A DNA stretch of 64,000 nucleotides. Source: Bacillus sp. FJAT-25509 (lineage in GTDB: Bacteria > Bacillota > Bacilli > Bacillales > Bacillaceae_G). Positions 1 to 8,337 of the stretch are shown here, piece by piece. The stretch is taken from the NCBI RefSeq assembly GCF_001420605.1, contig NZ_LJIZ01000026.1:331028-395027 (forward strand). The letters are read 5' to 3'. The notes beneath the pieces are model-generated. The model ran no database searches, was not told the origin of the DNA, and saw only the letters and a program-made list of their open reading frames with translations. Position numbers and translations under genes: made by a program. How positions within the stretch are numbered: the stretch's first letter is position 1; each line of letters starts with the position of its first letter.

Positions 1-978
1 CCGGATACAATTATTGCTTTCGGTGGTGGATCTGCAATGGATGCAGCCAAGGGTATGTGGATGTTTTATGAATACCCAGAAACTACTCTGGATGGGCCTA
101 AACAAAAATTCTTAGATATTCGAAAAAGAGCATATAAATACCCTAAATTGGGTCGTAAAGCTCAGTTTGTAGCGATTCCAACGACTTCAGGTACTGGTTC
201 AGAGGTCACACCATTTGCTGTAATTACTGATAAAGCTAATAATATTAAATATCCATTAGCTGATTATGAATTAACACCAGATGTTGCAATTATTGACGCT
301 CAATTCGTATCAACTGTTCCTAAAAGCATTACAGCAGATACAGGAATGGATGTATTAACACATGCAATTGAGGCTTATGTAAGTGTATTAGCAAATGATT
401 ATACAGATGGATTAGCATTACAAGCTATTAAATTAGTATTTAAATATCTGCCTAAAGCTTATGAAAATGGAAACGATTTTGAAGCACGTGAAAAAATGCA
501 TAATGCATCAGCAATCGCAGGTATGGCATTTGCAAATGCATTCTTAGGAATTAACCACAGCTTAGCGCATAAAATTGGAGCGGAATTCCATATCCCTCAT
601 GGCAGAGCAAATGCGATTTTAATGCCACATGTAATAAGATATAATGCAAAAAAACCAACTAAATTTACAGCTTTCCCTAAATATAAGCATTTCATTGCAG
701 ATGAACGATATGCTGAAATTGCTCGTTTCCTAGGCCTACCAGCCTCAACAACTGAGGAGGGTGTTGAAAGTTTAATCGCAGCAGTTATTAAGTTAGGTAA
801 GGGATTAAATATAAATATGAGTATCGAAGCACAAGGGATTACTGAAAAAGAATTTTTAGAAAAAGTATCCTATTTAGCTGATCGTGCTTTTGAAGATCAA
901 TGTACTACTGCTAATCCAAAACTACCTCTAGTAAAAGAATTAGAAGAAGTTTATCTGAATGCATTCAAAGGATGTTAA
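1..978 (+). CDS. adhE: Aldehyde-alcohol dehydrogenase AdhE, C-terminal part (5' end outside window)
   Basis: This is the C-terminal 325 residues of an iron-dependent alcohol dehydrogenase domain; the frame is open from base 1, so the gene starts outside the window. The GGGSAMDAAK nucleotide-binding loop is followed by GMDVLTHAIEAYVS and then NHSLAHKIGAEFHIPHG, which hold the Asp and three His residues that bind iron in this family. The FLDIRKRAYKYP segment is typical of bifunctional AdhE (about 870 aa), which reduces acetyl-CoA to ethanol through acetaldehyde in fermentation. The aldehyde dehydrogenase half cannot be seen, so a stand-alone alcohol dehydrogenase is possible but less likely. 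An intrinsic terminator follows at once. Confidence 0.88.
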   Translation, partial: PDTIIAFGGGSAMDAAKGMWMFYEYPETTLDGPKQKFLDIRKRAYKYPKLGRKAQFVAIPTTSGTGSEVTPFAVITDKANNIKYPLADYELTPDVAIIDAQFVSTVPKSITADTGMDVLTHAIEAYVSVLANDYTDGLALQAIKLVFKYLPKAYENGNDFEAREKMHNASAIAGMAFANAFLGINHSLAHKIGAEFHIPHGRANAILMPHVIRYNAKKPTKFTAFPKYKHFIADERYAEIARFLGLPASTTEEGVESLIAAVIKLGKGLNINMSIEAQGITEKEFLEKVSYLADRAFEDQCTTANPKLPLVKELEEVYLNAFKGC

Positions 979-995
979 TGAATTAAAATAGATTG

Positions 996-1029
996 AAGAA
1001 GGAGCACCTAAACAGGTGCTTCTTTTTTT
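996..1029 (+). terminator. Intrinsic terminator after adhE
   Basis: A GC-rich hairpin (AGCACCT pairing with AGGTGCT) is followed by a run of seven T. It lies 18 bases after the adhE stop. Confidence 0.85.
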
Positions 1030-1075
1030 GCTAATTATTTTGATATAATAGTCATATTGAAAGTGGTGATTAAAA

Positions 1076-1984
1076 ATGGAATTAAAGCAACAAAGTCCAT
1101 GGTTCAAGGTGAAAATAGGAGATGAACATAAAAATCAAACAGTAGAATCGTATTTAAAAAATGTATGGCAGTTTCCTAAGAAATTGTTACATGAATTAAG
1201 GATGGCAAAAGGGTTTAAGATAAACGGAGAAGCTAAACCTTGGAATACGATACTTTTAAGTGGTGATCAAGTTGAAATGCTATTGTTCATAGAGGAAGAT
1301 TATGGTGTAATTCCACAAGAACAATCGAATGAAATCTGTTACGAAGACGAACATTTATTAATTGCTAATAAACCGTTTGGAGTCGACACACATCCGAATG
1401 AAAAAGGACAGTTAAATACATTAGCAAATGGGGTAGCATTTCATTTTCAAAAAAATGGATTAAAAACAAAAGTACGCCATATACATCGCCTCGATAAAGA
1501 CACTACTGGTGGAGTTGTATTTGCTAAACATGCATTAAGTAGTGCAATTCTAGATTCGATGTTAAATCAACGTAAAATAAAACGTACTTATACAGCTATA
1601 GTTGAAGGGAATGTGAAATCACCTAAAGGTACAATAAATGAAGCGATTGGAAGAGATCGACATCATCCTACAAGAAGAAGGGTTTCACCAAAAGGCGATC
1701 ATGCAATTACGCATTATAAAAAAATAAGATACATATCAAACTTGAATGTAACGATTTTAGAATGTCAGTTAGATACTGGTCGTACGCATCAAATTCGAGT
1801 TCATTTAAGTTTTTTAGGTCATCCATTAATTGGAGATCTATTATATGGTGGGAAACAGAAATTATTGAAACGTCAAGGATTACACGCTAGTAATGTACAA
1901 TTTACGCATCCTTTTACGAAAGAAAATGTTTCGATTCATATCCCATTCCCCTCAGACATAAAACAAATACTTAACGAAAAGTGA
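1076..1984 (+). CDS. RluA-family RNA pseudouridine synthase
   Basis: This 302-residue protein should convert specific uridines in rRNA or tRNA to pseudouridine. The family signature HIHRLDKDTTGG is present, with Asp140 as the catalytic aspartate. Further family blocks are GRTHQIRVHLSFLGHPLIGD and the KPFGVDTHP segment. Residues 1-75 look like an S4-type RNA-binding region. The ATG at 1076 follows a GTGGTGA ribosome site. cutC begins one base after the stop, so the two genes are probably co-transcribed. The length fits the B. subtilis YhcT-like group, but the target position cannot be assigned from sequence. Confidence 0.85.
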   Translation: MELKQQSPWFKVKIGDEHKNQTVESYLKNVWQFPKKLLHELRMAKGFKINGEAKPWNTILLSGDQVEMLLFIEEDYGVIPQEQSNEICYEDEHLLIANKPFGVDTHPNEKGQLNTLANGVAFHFQKNGLKTKVRHIHRLDKDTTGGVVFAKHALSSAILDSMLNQRKIKRTYTAIVEGNVKSPKGTINEAIGRDRHHPTRRRVSPKGDHAITHYKKIRYISNLNVTILECQLDTGRTHQIRVHLSFLGHPLIGDLLYGGKQKLLKRQGLHASNVQFTHPFTKENVSIHIPFPSDIKQILNEK

Positions 1985-1985
1985 G

Positions 1986-2684
1986 ATGAATGAAATGTTA
2001 TTAGAAGTCATTGCCACAAACGTAAAAGATGCATTAGATGCAGAAAGGTTTGGGGCAAATCGAATCGAATTAGTTACCGGAATAAAAGAGGGTGGTTTGA
2101 CACCAAGTTACGCGACAATAAAGCATGTTGTTCAAAGTGTTTCAATTCCAGTACATGTAATGATTCGCCCACATAGTCGTTCTTTTTTATATGATCAGTA
2201 TGACCAAGAAGTAATCTTAAACGATATTGATGTTTGTAATGAGCTCGGAGCAGCTGGTATCGTTTTTGGTGCCTTGACTATGGAGAATACAATTGATGAA
2301 GATCTTTTAAAAAAAGTAACAGCTCGAGTAAAAGGTATGAACTTTACGTTTCATAGAGCAATAGATGAATCAAATGATTTGCTAACAGCTATTAATACAT
2401 TAAAACAATACCCTGAGATTACGCATGTGTTAACATCTGGTGGGGTTGCTAGTGCTATTGATGGAAAAGAAACAATAAAAAATATGATCGAACTTACAAA
2501 TAAATCCAATATAAAAATTTTAGCTGGAAGCGGATTATCCATAGAAAATGTTTCAGACTTCATTGAATTTACGAATGTAGAAGAAATTCATTTTGGTTCA
2601 GGGGTTCGAAAAAATAACTCTGCAATCGAAGAAATTGATTCTTCTTTAATGGAGAGTTTGCGTAGCAGATTAGTAAGAGGATAA
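1986..2684 (+). CDS. cutC: CutC family protein
   Basis: The protein matches the CutC TIM-barrel family: LLEVIATNVKDALDAERFGA, RIELVTGIKEGGLTPS, VHVMIRPHSRSF and GAAGIVFGAL are its conserved blocks. CutC was linked to copper tolerance in E. coli, but its biochemical role is unsettled. The length of 232 aa is normal. The frame has ATG codons at 1986 and 1995; homology begins at the second (MLLEV), so the true start could be 1995. It follows the pseudouridine synthase gene with one intervening base, which suggests translational coupling. Confidence 0.85.
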   Translation: MNEMLLEVIATNVKDALDAERFGANRIELVTGIKEGGLTPSYATIKHVVQSVSIPVHVMIRPHSRSFLYDQYDQEVILNDIDVCNELGAAGIVFGALTMENTIDEDLLKKVTARVKGMNFTFHRAIDESNDLLTAINTLKQYPEITHVLTSGGVASAIDGKETIKNMIELTNKSNIKILAGSGLSIENVSDFIEFTNVEEIHFGSGVRKNNSAIEEIDSSLMESLRSRLVRG

Positions 2685-2730
2685 ATTAATTAATGTATGA
2701 ATACATCAACATTTTTTTCACATAATAAAA

Positions 2731-2756
2731 AAGTAGTCCGCAAAAACGGACTACTT
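2731..2756 (-). terminator. Intrinsic terminator of the CAP protein gene
   Basis: A perfect 10-bp stem, AAGTAGTCCG with CGGACTACTT, closes over six bases. Read on the minus strand it ends in a T-run. It may also stop cutC transcripts from the other side. Confidence 0.8.
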
Positions 2757-2785
2757 ATAATACAGCTTTATACAAATTTTATTTA

Positions 2786-3619
2786 TTATTTACCGATAAA
2801 TTGTTGAGTCCAAGCATTTGATCTTGAGTCATAACCAACACCGATTTGAGTTAAGTTAGGATTTAAGATATTTGCACGGTGACCAGCACTGTTCATCCAA
2901 GCAGTAACTACTTCTTCAGGTGTTTTTTGACCTTTAGCAATGTTTTCTGCTGCATAGCTATAAGTGATTCCGAATTGTTTCATCATATCAAATGGTGATC
3001 CATAAGTCGGTGAAGTGTGATCAAAGTAATTTTTGTCAGTCATATCTTGTGATTTTAAACGTGCTGTTTTAGATAATGTTGCATTAACAGTAAACGGTTT
3101 TAAACCAGCTTTTGTACGTTCAGCATTTGTTAATTCAACTACTTTTGATTCATAAGCTGATAATGATGCTGAATTTGATGTTGTATCTGATGGTGTTGAT
3201 GGTTTAGATGGTGTTGATGTTGACGGTGTTGTTGGTTTAGATGGTGTAGTTGGTACCGTCGGTTTTGTTGTTGGTGTTGCAGGTTTAGCCGGCGTTGTTG
3301 GTGCTGATGGTTGTGTAGTTCCTGAGTTAGCTGGCTTTGATGCTTGTCCTAATTGTTGCTTAATAGCATCTTGAAGTTTATTCATATCCATACCATTGCT
3401 ATTTAATAATTTACTTAAATCGATTTTAAAAGTACCATTTGAAGTTGTTGAGTTTGGTAGATTAAAATAATTATATAAAGAGTTTAAATTATTTAAGTTG
3501 ATATGTTGTGTATATGATTTAGTTGTATCCTTAGTAATAGTTGCTGCATTTACGGCACCTACAGGAGCACCTACTAGTAGAGTAGCAGCCACAGTTGATA
3601 AAGTAACGATTTTTTTCAT
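2786..3619 (-). CDS. Secreted CAP (SCP/PR1-like) domain protein, YkwD-like
   Basis: The 277-residue precursor has a lysine-led hydrophobic signal peptide (about residues 1-25, ending VNA-A), a variable segment, and a long Thr/Pro/Ser-rich linker from about 95 to 150. The C-terminal CAP domain starts near residue 153. The CAP motifs are clear: FDHTSPTYGSPF, AENIAKG, and VTAWMNSAGHRANIL. Bacillus relatives include YkwD and the spore-associated SafA/CotX-region CAP proteins; the exact activity is not known. The Pro-rich linker suggests that the CAP domain is held away from the cell wall. A strong GGAGGAG ribosome site precedes the ATG. The gene is monocistronic, with its own terminator. Confidence 0.88.
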   Translation of the reverse strand: MKKIVTLSTVAATLLVGAPVGAVNAATITKDTTKSYTQHINLNNLNSLYNYFNLPNSTTSNGTFKIDLSKLLNSNGMDMNKLQDAIKQQLGQASKPANSGTTQPSAPTTPAKPATPTTKPTVPTTPSKPTTPSTSTPSKPSTPSDTTSNSASLSAYESKVVELTNAERTKAGLKPFTVNATLSKTARLKSQDMTDKNYFDHTSPTYGSPFDMMKQFGITYSYAAENIAKGQKTPEEVVTAWMNSAGHRANILNPNLTQIGVGYDSRSNAWTQQFIGK

Positions 3620-3965
3620 GTTCTTTCTCCTCCATTTGGTTGGTTATTGTCTCGCTGTACAAGTAATACTTTAGCATGAAAACGCATGACATAATTATGG
3701 GAAATAATGGGGAGCTAAATTTGAGGATTTTTTTGGTAGTACTGTTTTAATACAGAAACAAAAAAAAACGTTGTTACTACAACTATTTTACTAGAATAAT
3801 ATTAAATAAGTATCATATAATTTTGCTTAAAATTTCCATAAAAAAAACTTGAAGTTAAGAAAACGTCATATTTCCACGTTATAATACAGGAAGAAAAATC
3901 CAGTTTTGTTGTTATCCAGTTACGATTGTAATCATTCTGTAATGAACGTATTGAGGGTGAATAAT

Positions 3966-4274
3966 TTGAAATTATTTATTGATGATACAAGGCAAGTTCC
4001 ATACGGATTTATATTGGCTGAATCCGTTGAAGAAGCATTAACACAATGCAAACATCAACAATTCGAGCTAATATCGCTAGATTATAATTTAGGCTTCAGA
4101 AAAGAAAATGGATTAGACTTTATTAAGAGGTTTATTAAAGAAGGTCATTATGTACCACACATAAATTTACATAGCGATGACTCATTTGGTGTTTTTAAAA
4201 TGGAAAATGAAATTAAATCATTAATAATAGAAGAAAAGAAACAAAAGACTAAAATTACAAAGAAGAGTTATTAA
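3966..4274 (+). CDS. Receiver-like protein, probable cyclic-phosphate processing (cREC) family
   Basis: A 102-residue protein starting at a TTG preceded by GAGGGTGA; an in-frame extension to 3906 lacks a ribosome site. It resembles the cREC group of receiver-fold proteins: KLFIDDTRQVP at the N-terminus, LISLDYNLGF in the middle and INLHSDDS later. These supply acidic and histidine residues in the order expected. Canonical receivers accept phosphate from kinases, whereas cREC proteins are predicted to act on cyclic phosphates; that role comes from published comparative work and is untested here. The lysine-rich C-terminus (EEKKQKTKITKKS) is probably disordered. It stands alone, with a terminator right after it. 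Confidence 0.6.
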   Translation: MKLFIDDTRQVPYGFILAESVEEALTQCKHQQFELISLDYNLGFRKENGLDFIKRFIKEGHYVPHINLHSDDSFGVFKMENEIKSLIIEEKKQKTKITKKSY

Positions 4275-4276
4275 TG

Positions 4277-4309
4277 AAAGGACACTAATTATGATAGTGT
4301 CCTTTTCAA
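4277..4309. terminator. Bidirectional terminator
   Basis: AAAGGACACTA and TAGTGTCCTTTT form an 11-bp stem with flanking A and T runs. It lies between the convergent cREC-like gene and the SDR reductase gene. Confidence 0.8.
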
Positions 4310-4350
4310 TTTCCCTTCATATATATAGAAACAAAATTACAAAACCAACA

Positions 4351-5448
4351 TTATTTAATTAACACATGCTTTTCTAATACAGTTTTATTCGCTTTATAAT
4401 AGTTTGTAATAACAGGGAGTACTTCTTTAAAGTCAGGGCATTTAATATTTGTGTTTTGTAAATCGATTAACGTATTAGTACAATCATATTCAGATTTACA
4501 ATTAAAATAAGATAAAACTTCTTTTTCAACTTTCAGTAATCGTCTAATGAATGGTATCGAAAGGAGGGGGCTAATAAATTTAATTGGAATAATTCCTACT
4601 GTAGTTTTGTTTAAATAATAGGAAAGAAAGTCTTTATAAACATCCTGTACAGGGTAAGGATAGGGATCTGTAATTTGATAAGTTTTGTTAACTCCGATTT
4701 CTGCATGACTCAAATAGTAAACAGCATTAATTAAGTAATCGATGGGAATGAAATTGCAATAAGCATCGTTTTTACCAATTCGTGGTATAGGTAAATAGCG
4801 AAGATTTGTGAAGAAATTTAAAATGAAATATGGTCCATCAAATTTACTTGTCTCACCAGTTTCTGAATGACCAACTACAATTCCAGGTCTTATAATGGTG
4901 ATTGGCAGTTGGGTTTTTAGTTTCTCAACTTCTATTTCAGCATAATACTTCGTTTCTTCATAAAAGTTTTTAAAAGTTTGTCCCATTTCTAACTCATGTT
5001 CATAAATTCTTCCTTCACGAGTTCCCGAGACATAGCTAGTACTAAAATAAGTGTAACGCTTCAAAGATTTCAATTTAAGCGCGACTTCATTTACGTTTAT
5101 TGTTCCTTTCACATTTACTTCATATGCAATTTTTTTAGGAACAGCAAGGTCGTATATTGCAGCTAAATGAAATAAATCCGTTATATTATTAATAAGTACA
5201 TTTAAGGTTTTTAAATTGAGTCCAAAATCTTTCTGTGTAATATCTCCACTTAGTAGTTCTAATTTTGAAAGTGTATAATCAGGATACTTTTGATCTAATG
5301 TAAGTAAAAATTCGCGGCATTGTTTTTCGGTATTAGGAAGGATGAGTAAATAAATCTTTTGAAAAGACAGTTCATTATCAAGAATTTTGTGAAGTAAATG
5401 TTTTGAAATAAATCCGGGAAAACCAGTAATAAAATATGTTCTTTCCAT
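4351..5448 (-). CDS. Extended SDR / NAD-binding-4 family reductase (fatty acyl-CoA reductase-like)
   Basis: This 365-residue protein begins with a Rossmann motif (TGFPGFIS, residues 8-15) and has the short-chain dehydrogenase triad: Ser137 in FSTSYVSG, and Tyr163 and Lys167 in YEETK. The IRPGIVVGHSETGE block and the overall length fit the NAD_binding_4 / male-sterility-type family. That family includes fatty acyl-CoA reductases and thioester reductase domains. The substrate is unknown; reduction of an acyl thioester or a sugar-nucleotide-like compound are both possible. A GGGGG ribosome site precedes the ATG. Upstream lies the 52-bp repeat array. Confidence 0.75.
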   Translation of the reverse strand: MERTYFITGFPGFISKHLLHKILDNELSFQKIYLLILPNTEKQCREFLLTLDQKYPDYTLSKLELLSGDITQKDFGLNLKTLNVLINNITDLFHLAAIYDLAVPKKIAYEVNVKGTINVNEVALKLKSLKRYTYFSTSYVSGTREGRIYEHELEMGQTFKNFYEETKYYAEIEVEKLKTQLPITIIRPGIVVGHSETGETSKFDGPYFILNFFTNLRYLPIPRIGKNDAYCNFIPIDYLINAVYYLSHAEIGVNKTYQITDPYPYPVQDVYKDFLSYYLNKTTVGIIPIKFISPLLSIPFIRRLLKVEKEVLSYFNCKSEYDCTNTLIDLQNTNIKCPDFKEVLPVITNYYKANKTVLEKHVLIK

Positions 5449-5562
5449 TCTAACCCCCTACTATATGTAGATTGAATCTCTTTGTTTATTTTATTAAAGA
5501 AATATTCATTTAATGTAATATTCGATTCAATATAATAAAGGTATTTTGATCGTACTTTTTTC

Positions 5563-5955
5563 ACTACTCATGAACCCTTTATGAGTAAGTAAATTTCGAT
5601 ATTTTGGTTATTTGGTTCCTCATGAAGCCCTTATGAGTAAGTATAATTTATGATTTAGCTAATGTGGTTCCTCATGAAGCCCTTATGAGTAAGTAAAATT
5701 CATGATTTGGCTAAAATAGTCCTCATGAAGCCCTTATGAGTAAGTAAAATTCATGATTTAACTAAAATAGTTCCTCATGAAGCCCTTATGAGTAAGTATA
5801 TTTCATGATTTAGCTAAAATAGTTCCTCATGAAGCCCTTATGAGTAAGTATAATTTATGATTTGGCTAAAATAGTTCCTCATGAAGCCCTTATGAGTAAG
5901 TATAATTTATGATTTAGCTAAAATAGTTCCTCATGAAGCCCTCTAATGAGTAAAA
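5563..5955. repeat. Tandem array of eight 52-bp palindrome-bearing repeats
   Basis: Eight copies of a 52-base unit (one is 51) run head to tail; the CATGA core begins at 5569, 5621, 5673, 5724, 5776, 5828, 5880 and 5932. Each unit holds CTCATGAAGCCCTTATGAG, an imperfect palindrome with a 7-bp stem and 5-base loop, followed by an AT-rich segment (GTAAGTATAATTTATGATTT and relatives). The inner copies are almost identical, while the first and last are degenerate, as in arrays that grow by unequal exchange. The spacers are not unique, so this is not a CRISPR array. It fills the gene-free gap between the SDR reductase and nagP. The function is unknown. Confidence 0.92.
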
Positions 5956-5966
5956 ATAAACAAAAA

Positions 5967-5994
5967 AAAGCTTGCCCATAAGGACAAGCTTTTA
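5967..5994 (-). terminator. Intrinsic terminator of nagP
   Basis: AAAGCTTG and CAAGCTTT form the stem. On the minus strand it ends in a long T-run, directly after nagP. Confidence 0.85.
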
Positions 5995-6001
5995 ATTTCA
6001 A

Positions 6002-7366
6002 TTATTTAACTTCTTTCTTCAAGTCTTCAGCAACAAACTCTACGTTTGTACCTACAACTACTTGTACGTTTTTATCATCTAATTTAATAACTCCACGAGC
6101 ACCTGCTTTTTTAAGAAGTGCTTCATTTACTTTAGAAGCATCTTTAACTTGTAAGCGTAAGCGAGTTGTACAGTTATCAATATTTGTTAAGTTTTCTTTT
6201 CCACCTAAAGCTTGTAGGTATAATGAATCACCAATTTCAGTTGTTACTTCATCAGTTTCAACTTCGTCGTCTTCACGACCTGGTGTTTTAATGTTAAATT
6301 TCTTAATTGCAAAGTAGAACACTACAAAGTAAATTACACCAAAGATTAAACCGATTAGGAGTAACAGAATAGGCTTAGTTGCAATATTGTAGTTCAGAAT
6401 GTAGTCCATAAAACCAGCTGAGAATGTAAAGCCATCTTTAATTCCTAAAGCATTTACGATACCCATTGATAAACCAGTTAAGATTGCATGGAACGTATAA
6501 AGTACTGGAGCAATGAACATGAATGCAAATTCGATTGGTTCAGTAATACCTGTTAAGAAAGATGTTAAAGCAAGACCAATAAACATACCTGCAACAGTTT
6601 TACGTTTTTCTGGTTTAGCAGCAGCGATCATTGCGAATGCAGCAGCAGGAAGACCAAACATCATAATTGGGAAGAAACCAGTCATGAATGCACCAGCAGA
6701 TTTGTCACCAGCGAAGAATCTGTTTAAGTCACCGTGAACTAATTTACCAGCAGCATCAGTAAAGTCACCTAAGTTGAACCAGAAAATTGTATTTAATACG
6801 TGATGTAATCCTAATGGGATTAAAATACGGTTTAAGAAACCGAATACTGCAGCTCCGATTGGACCGATATCAATAATCCAGTTACCAACTGAGTTAATTG
6901 CATCTTGAATTGTTGGCCATACATAACCAAATATTCCTGCTAATACAAGCATAGTAGCAGACGTTATAATTGGAACGAATCGTCGTCCACTAAAGAAACC
7001 TAGCCATTCAGGTAATTTAATACCACTGAATCGGTTGTAAAGAAGACCAGCTACAACCCCTGTAATAATACCACCAAGGGCAGCCATATTAATATCTTTA
7101 TTTATAGTAGTTGTTCCCGCAGTTAGTACGAAGTAACCGATTGCACCAGCGAGACCAGCGGCTCCATTTCCATCCTTTGAAATACCGATTGCAACACCGA
7201 TTGCAAAGATTAATGGAAGATTAGAGAAAATTGCATTACCAGCAGCCGCCATAAACGGAATGTCTAGTAGATCAGGTTGTCCAAAGCGCAGTAAAAGTCC
7301 TGCAGCTGGAAGGACAGCGATTGGAAGCATTAATGCTTTACCAATACGTTGTAAGAAACTAAGCAT
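6002..7366 (-). CDS. nagP: PTS N-acetylglucosamine-specific EIICB component NagP
   Basis: A 454-residue membrane permease that takes up and phosphorylates GlcNAc. The N-terminal IIC domain carries the glucose-family signatures [33 protein letters not shown] and [12 protein letters not shown]. The C-terminal IIB domain has the phosphorylated cysteine in NIDNCTTRLR (Cys399). There is no IIA domain, as in B. subtilis NagP, so a IIA from another permease is needed; PtsG in this window has one. The gene lies apart from nagA-nagB-nagR but shares a NagR-type operator with them and has a perfect cre site upstream. The ribosome site GGAGGG precedes the ATG. Confidence 0.93.
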   Translation of the reverse strand: MLSFLQRIGKALMLPIAVLPAAGLLLRFGQPDLLDIPFMAAAGNAIFSNLPLIFAIGVAIGISKDGNGAAGLAGAIGYFVLTAGTTTINKDINMAALGGIITGVVAGLLYNRFSGIKLPEWLGFFSGRRFVPIITSATMLVLAGIFGYVWPTIQDAINSVGNWIIDIGPIGAAVFGFLNRILIPLGLHHVLNTIFWFNLGDFTDAAGKLVHGDLNRFFAGDKSAGAFMTGFFPIMMFGLPAAAFAMIAAAKPEKRKTVAGMFIGLALTSFLTGITEPIEFAFMFIAPVLYTFHAILTGLSMGIVNALGIKDGFTFSAGFMDYILNYNIATKPILLLLIGLIFGVIYFVVFYFAIKKFNIKTPGREDDEVETDEVTTEIGDSLYLQALGGKENLTNIDNCTTRLRLQVKDASKVNEALLKKAGARGVIKLDDKNVQVVVGTNVEFVAEDLKKEVK

Positions 7367-7394
7367 ATTATTTTCCCTCCGAAAATTATTATAA

Positions 7395-7409
7395 TGATTA
7401 CGCTTTCAA
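7395..7409 (-). promoter_or_regulatory. CcpA cre site upstream of nagP
   Basis: On the minus strand the bases read TTGAAAGCGTAATCA, a full match to the cre consensus WTGNAARCGNWWWCA. It lies just upstream of a TATAAT at 7388-7393, in what would be the promoter spacer. Glucose repression of nagP by CcpA is therefore likely. Confidence 0.72.
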
Positions 7410-7428
7410 TATTAACTTAAAAAGCACT

Positions 7429-7444
7429 ACTTGTCTATACAACT
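7429..7444. promoter_or_regulatory. NagR (YvoA)-type operator of nagP
   Basis: ACTTGTCTATACAACT resembles the dre operator bound by NagR/DasR regulators. It matches 14 of 16 bases with the site before nagA (39292-39307). nagR lies in the same window. Confidence 0.75.
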
Positions 7445-7491
7445 AGTTAAGATAAAAATTGCTATTTTCTTCCAAAAAATTAAAAATAAAA

Positions 7492-7514
7492 AGGGAAGAA
7501 TTAATTCTTCCCCT
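7492..7514 (-). terminator. Intrinsic terminator of the SASP gene
   Basis: The AGGGAAGAA / TTCTTCCCCT stem is followed on the minus strand by a T-rich tract, 37 bases beyond the SASP stop. Confidence 0.75.
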
Positions 7515-7550
7515 ATATTAAGCCATTTTATATAGTTTGTTGTTCTTTAA

Positions 7551-7739
7551 TCATTGACCCTTTAAATGACTTTGCGCTTGAGCAATTAAACGTTTAGTGA
7601 TTTCGCCACCAACTGATCCGTTTGAACGTGCAGTTGTATCTGATCCTAAAGTTACACCAAATTCGTTAGCGATTTCATATTTAAATTGATCTAGTGCTTG
7701 TTCTACACCTGGAACTAATAATTTATTTGTTCTTGTCAT
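7551..7739 (-). CDS. Alpha/beta-type small acid-soluble spore protein
   Basis: The 62-residue protein is a typical alpha/beta SASP, which coats DNA in the dormant spore and protects it from UV and heat. The conserved blocks are [20 protein letters not shown], the germination-protease site around [11 protein letters not shown], and [16 protein letters not shown]. The ribosome site AAGGGAGATC precedes the ATG. The gene is monocistronic, with its own terminator. It is direct evidence that the organism forms endospores; several paralogues elsewhere in the genome are expected. Confidence 0.95.
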   Translation of the reverse strand: MTRTNKLLVPGVEQALDQFKYEIANEFGVTLGSDTTARSNGSVGGEITKRLIAQAQSHLKGQ

Positions 7740-7829
7740 GCTGATCTCCCTTTCTGTAAGTAATAGCTTACAATTCTATTTTTTACATTTAGGGTTTTCT
7801 CATGCTTGGTAAATACAGTCATATTAGGG

Positions 7830-8273
7830 TTATGTTAACTTTTTAACCAATGCTGATCCTTCAACGACAAGTACATCTTCTTGATTATATACATTCGTTT
7901 GAAGCGTTAATAATTTTTTATCATCTCTTTTACGCACAACACTGACAATCACTTTAATTGTGTCATTTATTTTTACAGGTGCTTTGAAAAATACTTCTTG
8001 AGATAAGTAGATGGTGTTTTTGCCGGGTAGTTTTGTACCTAGTACTGAGGAAATAAAGCTGCAAATCAACATGCCATGTGCAATTCTTTCTTTAAAGATG
8101 CTTTCTTTTGCAAAATCATCTAATAAGTGAATTGGATTTACATCTGTTGAAATTGCAGCAAATTGTTCAATTAACTCTGCAGTAATTTTAACTTCAAGAG
8201 TAGCTTCGTCACCAACTGAAATGGAGTCAAAATGAACTTCCTGTACATTTCTTGCACTTTCGAAAACATTCAT
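7830..8273 (-). CDS. phaJ: (R)-specific enoyl-CoA hydratase PhaJ (MaoC-like)
   Basis: A 147-residue single hot-dog-fold hydratase that turns trans-2-enoyl-CoA from beta-oxidation into (R)-3-hydroxyacyl-CoA for PHA synthesis. The hydratase-2 motif is present, with Asp44 and His49 in STDVNPIH spaced as in known PhaJ proteins, followed by ERIAHGMLICSF. The gene follows phaP on the same strand after about 65 bases, and synthase genes are close by, so a PHA role is more likely than a general MaoC role. It gives the cell a fatty-acid route to monomer beside the PhaB route. Confidence 0.85.
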   Translation of the reverse strand: MNVFESARNVQEVHFDSISVGDEATLEVKITAELIEQFAAISTDVNPIHLLDDFAKESIFKERIAHGMLICSFISSVLGTKLPGKNTIYLSQEVFFKAPVKINDTIKVIVSVVRKRDDKKLLTLQTNVYNQEDVLVVEGSALVKKLT

Positions 8274-8337
8274 TTTGTTTCATCCTCTCCTTGATGAAAT
8301 GTCTAGCTAATCAAGAAAATTGTTTAATAAATATCGA

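Noticed and set aside
5563..5955. CRISPR array
   Set aside because: Repeats are regular, but the sequences between the palindromes are almost the same in every unit, so there are no spacers, and no cas gene is nearby.
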